In this document: positions 54,092 to 62,585 of the stretch, one piece after another
How positions within the stretch are numbered: position 1 is the first letter of the stretch
How the letters are laid out: each line of letters starts with the position of its first letter
Assembly (NCBI RefSeq): GCF_020386615.1
Contig: NZ_CP077769.1
Location: forward strand, 124,001-188,000
Direction of reading: 5' to 3'
Length of the DNA stretch: 64,000 nucleotides
Source: Chitinophaga pendula
Lineage (GTDB): Bacteria > Bacteroidota > Bacteroidia > Chitinophagales > Chitinophagaceae
The notes under the pieces: model-generated
Seen by the model: the letters and a program-made list of their open reading frames with translations, nothing else
What the model was told of the DNA's origin: nothing
The model's database searches: none
Translations under genes and position numbers: made by a program

Positions 54092-54121
54092 CAAAAGTAC
54101 ACCAGACAATTATTTTGCCAA
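54092..54121 (-). promoter_or_regulatory. grpE promoter
   Basis: On the minus strand TTG (54121-54119), a 19-nt spacer and TACTTTTG (54099-54092) match the Bacteroidetes TTG-N19-TAnnTTTG promoter, 18 nt before the grpE ATG. Confidence 0.55.
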
Positions 54122-54186
54122 GGCTTTAAAGACGACAAATTGACGGTCTATCCCCTGAAAAACCGACGTACAAACATGAATTTAGC

Positions 54187-54194
54187 TACCTTTG
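54187..54194 (+). promoter_or_regulatory. -7 box for RlmI-like gene
   Basis: TACCTTTG matches TAnnTTTG, 18 nt before the ATG at 54213 and divergent from the grpE promoter. Confidence 0.45.
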
Positions 54195-54212
54195 CGGTTC
54201 GAATCAGAATAA

Positions 54213-55385
54213 ATGACAAAAGTTTTCTTAAAAAAGAAGATACAGAACAGAGTATTACAGGGCCATCCCTGGGTGTTTGGCAATGAAGTAGGAGAGATCG
54301 ACGGCCCCGTAAATGCCGGCGATATCGTAGATGTACACACCCACCAGGGATTCTTCGTCGGACGTGGCTATATCAACCCCCAGTCCCAGATACTGGTCCG
54401 CATCCTCACTAGGGATAAAGACGAACAGGTAAATGCCGCCTTCTTCCACCACCGCCTGCTCAAAGCTTGGGAATATCGTAAAAAACTAGGCTATGTGGAA
54501 AATTGCCGCCTCGTATTCGGCGAAGCCGACGAAATGCCGGCACTGGTAATCGACAAATTCAACGACTACTTCGTATTGCAAACCCTCGCCCTGGGCATGG
54601 ATAAATGGAAAGGAGCCATCATAGATGCACTCAACGCCATCTTCTCCCCAAAAGGTATCTACGAACGTAATGACGTCCCCGTACGCGAACTGGAAGGCCT
54701 GCCACAACAGAAAGGATTCCTCAGCGCTCCCTTCAATACCGATATCATCCTCAACGAAAATGGATTGAAATTCCATGTAGATATCGTCAATGGCCAGAAA
54801 ACCGGCTATTTCCTCGATCAGCAGGACAACCGCCGCGCCATCCAGCATATCGTCAAAGATGCCGATGTACTCGAAGCGTTCTGCTATACCGGCACCTTCT
54901 CCTGTCATGCTGGCCACTATGGTGCCAAAAGCGTACTCGGCCTCGACATCTCCGAACACGCCGTCAACACCGCCCGTCGCAATGCCGAACTCAATAACCT
55001 GCAGGATATATGCAAGTTCCAGGCTGTCAACGCATTCGACGTACTCAAACAGTGGACCCGCGACGAGAAGAAATTCGATGTAGTCATCCTCGACCCACCC
55101 GCATTCACCAAAAGCAGGGAAAACATCCAGAAAGCAATTACCGGCTACAAAGAGATCAACCTCCGTGGTATGAAACTCCTCAAACCGGGCGGATTCCTGG
55201 TCACCGCTTCCTGTACCAACCTCGTACCTCCGTCACTATTCCTGGAGATCATCGACATGGCCGCCAAAGATGCCAAAAAGAAACTCCGCCAGGTGACCTT
55301 CCAAACACAGGCACAGGACCACCCCATCCTCTGGAACATAGAAAATACTACCTACCTCAAATTCCTCATCGTAGAGGTATCCTGA
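54213..55385 (+). CDS. 23S rRNA (cytosine-C5)-methyltransferase, RlmI-like
   Basis: 390 residues. N-terminal PUA RNA-binding domain 1-75 (NRVLQGHPWVFGNEVGEI), then a Rossmann methyltransferase domain with EAFCYTGTFSCHA near 222 and LDPPAFTKSRENIQ near 293, and a catalytic-type Cys in TASCTNLV near 332. Domain order and length match RlmI/YccW, which makes m5C1962 in 23S rRNA. The specific site is by analogy. It is divergent from grpE with a 139-bp shared promoter region. Confidence 0.9.
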   Translation: MTKVFLKKKIQNRVLQGHPWVFGNEVGEIDGPVNAGDIVDVHTHQGFFVGRGYINPQSQILVRILTRDKDEQVNAAFFHHRLLKAWEYRKKLGYVENCRLVFGEADEMPALVIDKFNDYFVLQTLALGMDKWKGAIIDALNAIFSPKGIYERNDVPVRELEGLPQQKGFLSAPFNTDIILNENGLKFHVDIVNGQKTGYFLDQQDNRRAIQHIVKDADVLEAFCYTGTFSCHAGHYGAKSVLGLDISEHAVNTARRNAELNNLQDICKFQAVNAFDVLKQWTRDEKKFDVVILDPPAFTKSRENIQKAITGYKEINLRGMKLLKPGGFLVTASCTNLVPPSLFLEIIDMAAKDAKKKLRQVTFQTQAQDHPILWNIENTTYLKFLIVEVS

Positions 55386-55406
55386 GCCGGGAAGAGATCA
55401 TACAGA

Positions 55407-55439
55407 ACAGGGGCCCTCTGCAATACAGAGCGCCCCTGT
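55407..55439 (+). terminator. Terminator-like hairpin
   Basis: An ACAGGGGC-C-CTCTG / CAGAG-C-GCCCCTGT stem with one mismatch and a CAATA loop. Only a weak T-rich tail (CTCGTTT) follows. Confidence 0.55.
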
Positions 55440-55589
55440 CTCGTTTATCAAAATACAGACACTATGGCGTCACCTGATAAGTAGTGTACCCTGACAAAAA
55501 ATGAAATACGCGAAACATCACCATAGGATACCACATGACATAGCATCCGCTAACACCTTGCAGTAGCGCAATACCACACAAGAAAAAAA

Positions 55590-56555
55590 CTAATCCCGCC
55601 AGCTTTCTTTCTGGTATAACTTACCCATGTTTTTTAAAGGACGTTTGATAATAGCACCAGCACGCGCCACAGCTGCCTGTTGCTCTGCCGCTGAAAGATG
55701 GGATGCCGCTTGCCGGGTCAACTTGAACAACAAATCCTGCAGATCAAACCCGTCTATATAATGCCGCTTGTTCTCATTACAAAGTAAACACCACACATAA
55801 CTCTCAAAATAATCAATTGGAATAGGCCGGATCTCACGCGTCTCAGAACGGAACAACGTCTTGTCAATACTATCCGCCACCTGGTACCGGTAAGCCAGCT
55901 CCAGCCGGCTGTACATAATAACCCCCTTGGTATCATCCATGTTTTCATATTGGTCGAAATCCAAGCCCCCGGTGCGTTTAATCGCCTCCAGGCTCTTCTC
56001 CTGGCTGACGGCCGTACCAATACCAGATTCATATAGTACCGCCAACCGCGACAAACAAAGCGGGCTACCCTTGTCAGCACAGGCTACACACCAAAGAAAA
56101 CGTACACTGTCATTGGCTGCCTCATCCAATGCCGGATCGTCATAATAACTGCTATAAGAGATCACCTGCTCCTGAGCCGGAACATAACCGGCTGCCGCCA
56201 GCACACGGTAAAGTAGCCGCGCACTGTCCTTATCCTCCTTAAATGCACAATCCACCCGCGTCGTATAATCCCCACAGGGGCCGCCGTCCGAAAAATGCCG
56301 CGCCATATCGTACAGCGCCCGCGAATAACCAGCCGCCGCCGATTGCCGCAATAAAAGGGCATACGCCTCATAACGCCCCTCCCCGCCATCTGCCGGATAA
56401 AGCACCTTCCGGGCTTTATCATATAAGTCAGCTCCCTTGCTGCTATCCGCCGCTTGCTGGGCATATAATGAACCAAAAAATGATAATATCAGTACTAAAG
56501 TGGAGAAAAATGATCTGTAGGTCAATGGATTACGGCTTTTACGCAAGGTACGCAT
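55590..56555 (-). CDS. Secreted Sel1/TPR-like repeat protein
   Basis: 321 residues. N-terminal basic stretch and hydrophobic core, cleaved near LYAQ. The mature part is helical with Ala/Tyr/Leu periodicity like Sel1-type repeats (QSAAAGYSRALYDMARHFSDGG; AAAGYVPAQEQV; ADKGSPLCLSRLAVLYESGIG). Sel1 repeats are protein-interaction scaffolds. Eight or more Cys in the mature part suggest disulfides in the periplasm. No enzymatic motif is seen. It lies 69 bp beyond the stop of the sorting-domain protein gene, with a terminator between. Confidence 0.72.
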   Translation of the reverse strand: MRTLRKSRNPLTYRSFFSTLVLILSFFGSLYAQQAADSSKGADLYDKARKVLYPADGGEGRYEAYALLLRQSAAAGYSRALYDMARHFSDGGPCGDYTTRVDCAFKEDKDSARLLYRVLAAAGYVPAQEQVISYSSYYDDPALDEAANDSVRFLWCVACADKGSPLCLSRLAVLYESGIGTAVSQEKSLEAIKRTGGLDFDQYENMDDTKGVIMYSRLELAYRYQVADSIDKTLFRSETREIRPIPIDYFESYVWCLLCNENKRHYIDGFDLQDLLFKLTRQAASHLSAAEQQAAVARAGAIIKRPLKNMGKLYQKESWRD

Positions 56556-56575
56556 TATCCGCCGGCATAAGGCAC

Positions 56576-56597
56576 AAAAAAAGCCGCCATCGGCAGC
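56576..56597 (-). terminator. Terminator of the sorting-domain gene
   Basis: Minus strand: a GCTGCC / GGCGGC stem (one G-U pair) with a 3-nt loop, then seven T. Confidence 0.6.
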
Positions 56598-56624
56598 CCC
56601 CTGATAATAGAATAAATAACGTAA

Positions 56625-56990
56625 CTACTTGACGACGTTGAACTTACCCGACTCAATCAGGTTGCCGCGCTGATCCCGCACCTGGAAAATATAAACACCA
56701 CTATAGTAGTTATCCAGGTTCATTATCGTTAATGTGTTGATTCTTTTTACCTGATCAACCTTCTTTCCCAGGAAGTTATACACAATAAGGTCATATACCT
56801 TGTCGTTATTATGCTGTTGTAATTCAAAATTGATCTTGGTAGTAGCAGGATTAGGGTACAACTTAACCAGCTTCACCACACCCTCTGACGACTCGGAAGA
56901 AAAGGGCTTGCCGCTCTGCGCCCTGCCGGCCAGAGGCAGCATGCATGCAAATCCGAATAATAAAATGAAGAGAGTAGAGGTTTTCAACAT
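56625..56990 (-). CDS. Minimal T9SS type A sorting-domain protein
   Basis: 121 residues. Signal peptide 1-25 (ending GRAQ), a short Ser-rich spacer, then a complete type A sorting domain (VKLYPNPATTKINFEL, YNFLGKKVDQV, YYSGVYIFQVRD, GKFNVVK). There is almost no cargo between the two sorting signals. It may be a small secreted or surface-anchored peptide or the remnant of a larger protein. It reads as an intact gene with its own terminator. No regulatory element was recognised upstream. Confidence 0.85.
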   Translation of the reverse strand: MLKTSTLFILLFGFACMLPLAGRAQSGKPFSSESSEGVVKLVKLYPNPATTKINFELQQHNNDKVYDLIVYNFLGKKVDQVKRINTLTIMNLDNYYSGVYIFQVRDQRGNLIESGKFNVVK

Positions 56991-57138
56991 AGTCTTATAA
57001 AGATAAAGTTTTTTTCAAATATCTGCAATTTAAATTTTACCACGTAAACATATTAAAAATAGCAAACGGCAAGCCAATTAAGAAGGCCTGCCGCGACTAT
57101 TTAGTAAAACTTTAACGGTTTTGAATGCCCCTTTTTGT

Positions 57139-57606
57139 TTATAAGCTCTTCAGGGTCTCGTGGATCGCCTCGAAATTAGGAAGATCACCAGCATTCTCCA
57201 GTACTTCCGCATAACGAACAACCCCTTCCTTGTCTACCACAAACGCAGAACGTTTAGATACGCCTTCCAGGTCCAGTGCAAATTTGTCATAATAAGCACC
57301 ATAAGCCAGAGAAGCTGCCTTGTTGAAGTCAGACAACAGCGGGAAGTTCAACTGCTGCTCTTCTTTGAATTTGCCTAGGGAAAAGGGAGAATCCACAGAG
57401 ATACCAACCACATCAGTAGCCAGGTTGTTGTAGTTAGCCAGGCCGTCTCTTACACTGCACAGCTCTTTGGTACATACTCCTGTAAAAGCCAGTGGAAAAA
57501 ACAGGATCAACAGGTTCTTACCTTTGTAGTCCTCCAGAGATACCGGTTGCTTTTCTGTATTGTATAATTTGAAATCCGGTGCTTTACTGCCTACGGTTAC
57601 TTGCAT
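57139..57606 (-). CDS. Peroxiredoxin (PrxQ/BCP or AhpE-like)
   Basis: 155-residue thiol peroxidase, no signal peptide, hence cytoplasmic. The peroxidatic Cys is in the PLAFTGVCT motif (C45). C50, five residues later, is the position of the resolving Cys in PrxQ/BCP enzymes. The usual segments VTVGSKAPDFKL and GISVDSPFSLGKF are present. It reduces hydrogen peroxide and organic peroxides with thioredoxin. Monocistronic. A perfect inverted repeat lies 31 bp upstream of the start, which could be an oxidative-stress operator. Confidence 0.93.
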   Translation of the reverse strand: MQVTVGSKAPDFKLYNTEKQPVSLEDYKGKNLLILFFPLAFTGVCTKELCSVRDGLANYNNLATDVVGISVDSPFSLGKFKEEQQLNFPLLSDFNKAASLAYGAYYDKFALDLEGVSKRSAFVVDKEGVVRYAEVLENAGDLPNFEAIHETLKSL

Positions 57607-57637
57607 AGCGGGTAAAAATTAAAGGGTGAAAGAAAAT

Positions 57638-57654
57638 CCGGAATAAAATTCCGG
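57638..57654. promoter_or_regulatory. Inverted repeat upstream of peroxiredoxin
   Basis: CCGGAAT-AAA-ATTCCGG: perfect 7-bp arms with a 3-nt spacer, ending 31 bp before the peroxiredoxin ATG. Candidate operator or leader hairpin. Confidence 0.45.
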
Positions 57655-57732
57655 GCGTAAATGTAAGGGAAAATGTGAAAGATGTAAAGCTGTCAAGTAG
57701 TAAACAATACCAAAAGACTGCAGCTTTGTTGT

Positions 57733-57740
57733 TAAGTTTG
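57733..57740 (+). promoter_or_regulatory. -7 box for acyltransferase gene
   Basis: TAAGTTTG matches TAnnTTTG, 17 nt before the ATG at 57758. Confidence 0.4.
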
Positions 57741-57757
57741 TAATAACACCTGAAACC

Positions 57758-58936
57758 ATGACGCAACCATCGACCCGTAACGATTGGGTGGATAACCTCC
57801 GCTCTTTTATTACCCTGCTGGTAATAGCCCACCATGCTTCACTTGCATATGCTACCTTCGGGCACTTCAACCCCCAAGCTTATATCCTCTCCACGCACCC
57901 CGTCGTCGATAACGCCAGGTCCAAAGCCATAGACATCTTCCTCTCCTGCAATGATATCTTCTTCATGTCACTGATGTTCCTCATCAGTGGCATATTCGTC
58001 ATGCCCAGCCTGCAACGCAAAGGCATACCCACCTTCATCCGTGACAGACGTAACCGCCTCTTCATCCCCTTCCTGGTAGGCGTAACCCTCCTGATGATGC
58101 TGGCCTACTATCCCGCCTACTACCAGGGACATCCCCAGCACGGTATCAAAGCATATATCATAGACTACTTTACTACTGAAGCATGGCCCGTAGGCCCACC
58201 CTGGTTCATCTGGCTACTCTATTTCTATAGCTATTGCTTCGCCAAAGGTGCCCGCATATGGACCAATGCCATCAACCGGATCGGCAAATCCCTCGCCGCA
58301 CAGCAACACCGGCCTTTTCGTATATGCCTGGTAGCCTTTCTGTATAGTTGGATCCTATATGTCCCCATCACCCTCATAATAGACCCCGGTTTCTGGATCG
58401 GCATCGGCCCCTTCGACTTCCAGCTCAGCCGATTCTTCCTCTATGGTGGCTACTTCGTAGCAGGCGCTATCATTGGCGCTCCGGGCCTGGACAATGGCAT
58501 CCTCGCCATCAACAGCCCGCTCGTAAAAAAATGGCCCTTGTGGATCCCCGCCGCCATCGCCGCCTTCCTGCTCATCAAAGCAACAGATGTACCGCTACTT
58601 TCCTTGCTGTCCGACAAAAAGGTGACCGCCTGGCAATATGCCCTCCTGCACAGCACCTTGTGGATACTCTCCTGCACACTTACCTGCATTGCCTTCCTCA
58701 CCCTATTCCGCCAGCTCATATCGCATACCAGCACCATCTGGAGATCACTGGCAGCAAATGCATACGGCATGTACCTCCTGCACTACATCTTCGTAGTCTG
58801 GTGCCAGTACTTCCTCCTGCCTGTCAACATCTCCGCCATCTCCAAATTCCTTATTACCACCATCGTCGGTATCATACTTAGTTGGTGCGCAACCGTTATA
58901 CTAAGGAAAAGCAACTGGATCAGTAAATACCTCTAA
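57758..58936 (+). CDS. Membrane acyltransferase 3 family protein
   Basis: 392 residues with about ten membrane helices and the family opening DNLRSFITLLVIAHHA (catalytic His candidates ~27-28). R/K-rich loops and WFIWLLYFYSY fit the Acyl_transf_3 (OafA/OatA-like) fold. These enzymes move acetyl or other acyl groups onto exported sugars, lipids or peptidoglycan. The substrate is unknown. No partner gene lies adjacent on the same strand before the SusCD pair. Confidence 0.88.
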   Translation: MTQPSTRNDWVDNLRSFITLLVIAHHASLAYATFGHFNPQAYILSTHPVVDNARSKAIDIFLSCNDIFFMSLMFLISGIFVMPSLQRKGIPTFIRDRRNRLFIPFLVGVTLLMMLAYYPAYYQGHPQHGIKAYIIDYFTTEAWPVGPPWFIWLLYFYSYCFAKGARIWTNAINRIGKSLAAQQHRPFRICLVAFLYSWILYVPITLIIDPGFWIGIGPFDFQLSRFFLYGGYFVAGAIIGAPGLDNGILAINSPLVKKWPLWIPAAIAAFLLIKATDVPLLSLLSDKKVTAWQYALLHSTLWILSCTLTCIAFLTLFRQLISHTSTIWRSLAANAYGMYLLHYIFVVWCQYFLLPVNISAISKFLITTIVGIILSWCATVILRKSNWISKYL

Positions 58937-59193
58937 CCCGCTACGACAAGACAATTTTCTGGAAAAAAAAATACAATCAAAGGGCAAAAAAATCAAACGC
59001 GGGTATCTTATAGGTATACAGCTTATGAACTATGCCTGATATTACATTCATTCCAGTATAGCGTATTACATAATAAATCAGCCTGATCGGACTAACATTA
59101 TATCACAACTAAAATCACAAAAAGAATCAAACCGGATCGTCACAGCTGTCCGTAACTCCACATTTATTTCCGACTCAACTTAAAACCAGATCG

Positions 59194-62100
59194 ATGTATA
59201 TGTATTCAATGACTGCAAGGGTCGTAGGGGGAACCTATGCCTTGAAAAAAACACTATACCTGCCACTACTCTCACTTTCCTTGCTCACTACTGTAGTAAC
59301 AACGGCAGCGCCGGTAAATAACAGCAATAGCAGCTTGCAACAACAGGAAAAGATAATCGTGAAAGGAAAAGTCCTGGATGAAAATAAAAATCCCCTGCCA
59401 GGTGCCACCGTAATAGAAAAGGGAACACGAAACCACAGCCTGACAAACGCTGCGGGCGAATTTTCACTAAAAGTGGAAAAAAAAGAGGTGACGCTGGTCT
59501 TCTCCTATATCGGCTATCAAACCCGGGAATTAAGAGCAGATGCAGACCTGACAGCCGTAGCCCTAAGCCGCAGCGACAAAAGCCTCAATGAAGTAGTCGT
59601 TACCGGATTTCAGCAACTGGATAAAAGAAAATTTACAGGCTCCGTCACACAGATCGATAAACAGGTATTCGACAGAACAGGATATATTGATGTGTCAAGA
59701 ATGTTGCAGGGCGCAGCAGCAGGCGTCTCCGTACAAAACGTATCCGGCACCTTCGGCACCTCTCCAAAGATCCGTATACGTGGTAACGCCTCCATATCCG
59801 CCAACCAGGAACCACTATATGTACTAAATGGAATACCAATCTCCTCGCCGGCAAATGTAAGCGTAGGGCAACTCTACTCCGGCGACCCCGCCGCCTTGTT
59901 AGGCTCCGCTATCGCTGGCCTAAACGCCCAGGATATTGAAGACATATCCATCCTAAAAGATGGTGCAGCAACCTCCCTCTATGGTACCCGCGCTGCCAAT
60001 GGCGTCATATCCATTACCACCAAAAAAGGACGGGCAGGTAATTTGGCCGTCAACTTTACCACCGCTATCAACATAGGCCTCAAACCCAATATCAACCAAT
60101 TCAACCTGATGAATTCACGGGAGGAAATGGATCTGTATAAACGCCTGTTCGATGCCGGATACTATTCCAACGATAACTGGCCTAAAGTAACAGGCCCCTT
60201 TACAGAAGCTTTCAGACGATATGGCCTCAGACAAAGCTCCCTGCAAGAAGTATACCGCGACCTCGATAAAGCAACCGTCGCTAATACCAACTGGTTTGAC
60301 GTGCTGTTTAGAAATAACATCGTACAGGAACATAACCTGTCCTTCTCCGGTGGTAATGAAAAAAATACCTTCTACGTTTCCGGTAGTTACGTACATGACA
60401 ACGGACAGGCCATCGGCTTTAAGAACGTAAGATATACCACCGACTTCAGACAGGTACTCAACCTCAATAAAGTACTCAGCATCGATATCAACGCTAACTA
60501 CGTAGGCCGCTCACAAAACACACCGGGCACACAGAACGCCACCACCAGCTATGGAGACGTATCCAGAAGTTTTGAGATCAATCCCGCAGGATATGCGACA
60601 GGTACCAGCAGAGCCATGTATCCCTATAATGAAGATGGCTCAAGAAAGTATTACCTGAGCAACCTCGCCCCGTTTAATATACTAACCGAGCTGGAAGAAA
60701 ACTTCGGTGTACTGAAAGCGCAGGAATTCCGCGTGATGGTACGGCCCACCGTCAAGATCACCCCCGCACTCACCTACGAAATGACCGCCTCATTCCGGAG
60801 CACCGTAAGTAACAGCGCTCAAACAGCTACCGAAAGATCTAACCTCGCTAACGCCTATCGCGTCGACTATACAAACAGCCTGAGAAATGCCAATAACTTA
60901 TTGTATCAGAATCCTAACGATCCCAACGCAATAAAAGCAACGATCCTACCCATTGGTGGTATTAAGATCGTACGCTCCAATGCTGGTAAGTTTTATTACC
61001 TGAGAAATCAGCTCACCTTTAATAAAGCATGGAAGAAACATTCGCTGAACTCACTGGCCGGCGTCGAAGTAAGAGCCGATAAAACCGATTATAACTATGA
61101 TAAAGTATTCGGATACCTCCACTATGCAGGCCAGAGAACATCGCCTTCTATGCTCGCATACATGAAAGCAGTCAACGACAACGACCTGCTGCACCAGGAA
61201 TCATTTGAAACAGAAAGGAACCTGGGATTCTATACCTCCCATCAGTATAGCTACAAGTCAAAATATAACTTCGAAGCAGCAGGACGACTGGATGGTAGCA
61301 ACATCTTCGGTAGAAGCGTACGCACCAAATTCCTGCCTAACTATTCCTTCGGCTTCTCCTGGAACGTAGAACAGGAAGAATTTTTCAAAAAACTAAACTG
61401 GCAGGATAAAATATCATCCCTTAAACTGCGAACCAGCTACGCCCTTCGTGGTAATACCTTCCGCACCTCGCCCATGATGAATGCCGTGTATGAAAACCTC
61501 ATTAGGTATGACGCACAGAATAATGATGTAGGTGTCCGTATCAGCGCACCAGAATTGTACAACCTCAACTGGGAACGCGACTATATCGTCAATTTCGGAA
61601 TGGACTTCAGCTTGTTCAACAATAATGTCACCGGCTCCGTAGAATATTACCGCAGAAAAAATAAAGACCTCATTACCAATTTCAATACCGCCCTGGAAGA
61701 AGGATTCAGTACTAAACAGATCAACTGGGCCAGCATGGAAAATAGAGGACTGGACATCAATATCGGCATTCGCAATGTATTAAGCAGTAAAGATTTCAGA
61801 TGGGGATTTAACCTCGTATACGGATATGTGAAAAACAGGATAGTAGATGGCGAACTCGCCTCCATTAACCTCACTACCATCACACGCCCTACCGGCTATG
61901 GCCTCAATGGATATCCCCTCGAAAGCCTCTTCGCATTCCGGTATGCCGGGTTGAACCAGCTTGGCAGACCTACCTTCTATAACAGCAAGGGCGTCGTGAG
62001 CGATGTACTCCCCGGAGATCAGGATAGATCACTGGTACAATACGTCGGTTCCCGCACACCCACCTCTACAGGCTCCGTTGCTACCAACTTCGGCTACAAA

Positions 62101-62574
62101 CAACTCGAACTAAGAGTATTTGTGACATATGCCCTGGGCCATAAAGTATTCAAAAATCCTATCGCCGAACTCACATACAAAGACAATACCTCCAAAAGCG
62201 CAGACCTGAATTACATGTGGAGAACACCTGGCAACGAAACCCAGACTAATATCCCCGGCCTGCTCACCACCGTACAGCAAAGCTATATAGACACCTACTT
62301 TGCTATCAATGAACTGGCCTACAACAGAAGCACCGAAAGAGTAGTAGATGCCAGCCACTTCCGGTTGAGCGAAGTAATGCTCAGCTACAATGTAGGACAA
62401 CGACTACTCAGCAGAATGCGCGCTATCAAAAGCGCCAGGATGTCCCTGGCCGCCAATAACATCGCGTTCTGGGGTAGCAAAAGACTTAGAGGAGTAGATC
62501 CTGATCTCTATATAACAGGTGTGAACCTCCCGAATCCAAGAACTTATTCTTTTCGCCTTAGTGTTGGCTTCTAA
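59194..62574 (+). CDS. SusC/RagA TonB-dependent receptor
   Basis: 1,126 residues. Long N-terminal region with the hydrophobic signal LPLLSLSLLTTVVTTAA at ~22-40. A carboxypeptidase-like domain follows at about 53-130 (GKVLDENKNPLPGATV), then the plug (NEVVVTGFQQL, GTRAANGVISITTKKG), then the barrel to YSFRLSVGF. Unlike the copy at 46-50 kb it has no STN domain and no adjacent sigma/FecR, so it is regulated differently. It imports an unknown substrate with the SusD-like lipoprotein that follows after 11 bp. Confidence 0.94.
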   Translation: MYMYSMTARVVGGTYALKKTLYLPLLSLSLLTTVVTTAAPVNNSNSSLQQQEKIIVKGKVLDENKNPLPGATVIEKGTRNHSLTNAAGEFSLKVEKKEVTLVFSYIGYQTRELRADADLTAVALSRSDKSLNEVVVTGFQQLDKRKFTGSVTQIDKQVFDRTGYIDVSRMLQGAAAGVSVQNVSGTFGTSPKIRIRGNASISANQEPLYVLNGIPISSPANVSVGQLYSGDPAALLGSAIAGLNAQDIEDISILKDGAATSLYGTRAANGVISITTKKGRAGNLAVNFTTAINIGLKPNINQFNLMNSREEMDLYKRLFDAGYYSNDNWPKVTGPFTEAFRRYGLRQSSLQEVYRDLDKATVANTNWFDVLFRNNIVQEHNLSFSGGNEKNTFYVSGSYVHDNGQAIGFKNVRYTTDFRQVLNLNKVLSIDINANYVGRSQNTPGTQNATTSYGDVSRSFEINPAGYATGTSRAMYPYNEDGSRKYYLSNLAPFNILTELEENFGVLKAQEFRVMVRPTVKITPALTYEMTASFRSTVSNSAQTATERSNLANAYRVDYTNSLRNANNLLYQNPNDPNAIKATILPIGGIKIVRSNAGKFYYLRNQLTFNKAWKKHSLNSLAGVEVRADKTDYNYDKVFGYLHYAGQRTSPSMLAYMKAVNDNDLLHQESFETERNLGFYTSHQYSYKSKYNFEAAGRLDGSNIFGRSVRTKFLPNYSFGFSWNVEQEEFFKKLNWQDKISSLKLRTSYALRGNTFRTSPMMNAVYENLIRYDAQNNDVGVRISAPELYNLNWERDYIVNFGMDFSLFNNNVTGSVEYYRRKNKDLITNFNTALEEGFSTKQINWASMENRGLDINIGIRNVLSSKDFRWGFNLVYGYVKNRIVDGELASINLTTITRPTGYGLNGYPLESLFAFRYAGLNQLGRPTFYNSKGVVSDVLPGDQDRSLVQYVGSRTPTSTGSVATNFGYKQLELRVFVTYALGHKVFKNPIAELTYKDNTSKSADLNYMWRTPGNETQTNIPGLLTTVQQSYIDTYFAINELAYNRSTERVVDASHFRLSEVMLSYNVGQRLLSRMRAIKSARMSLAANNIAFWGSKRLRGVDPDLYITGVNLPNPRTYSFRLSVGF

Positions 62575-62585
62575 TCCTTACAGAC

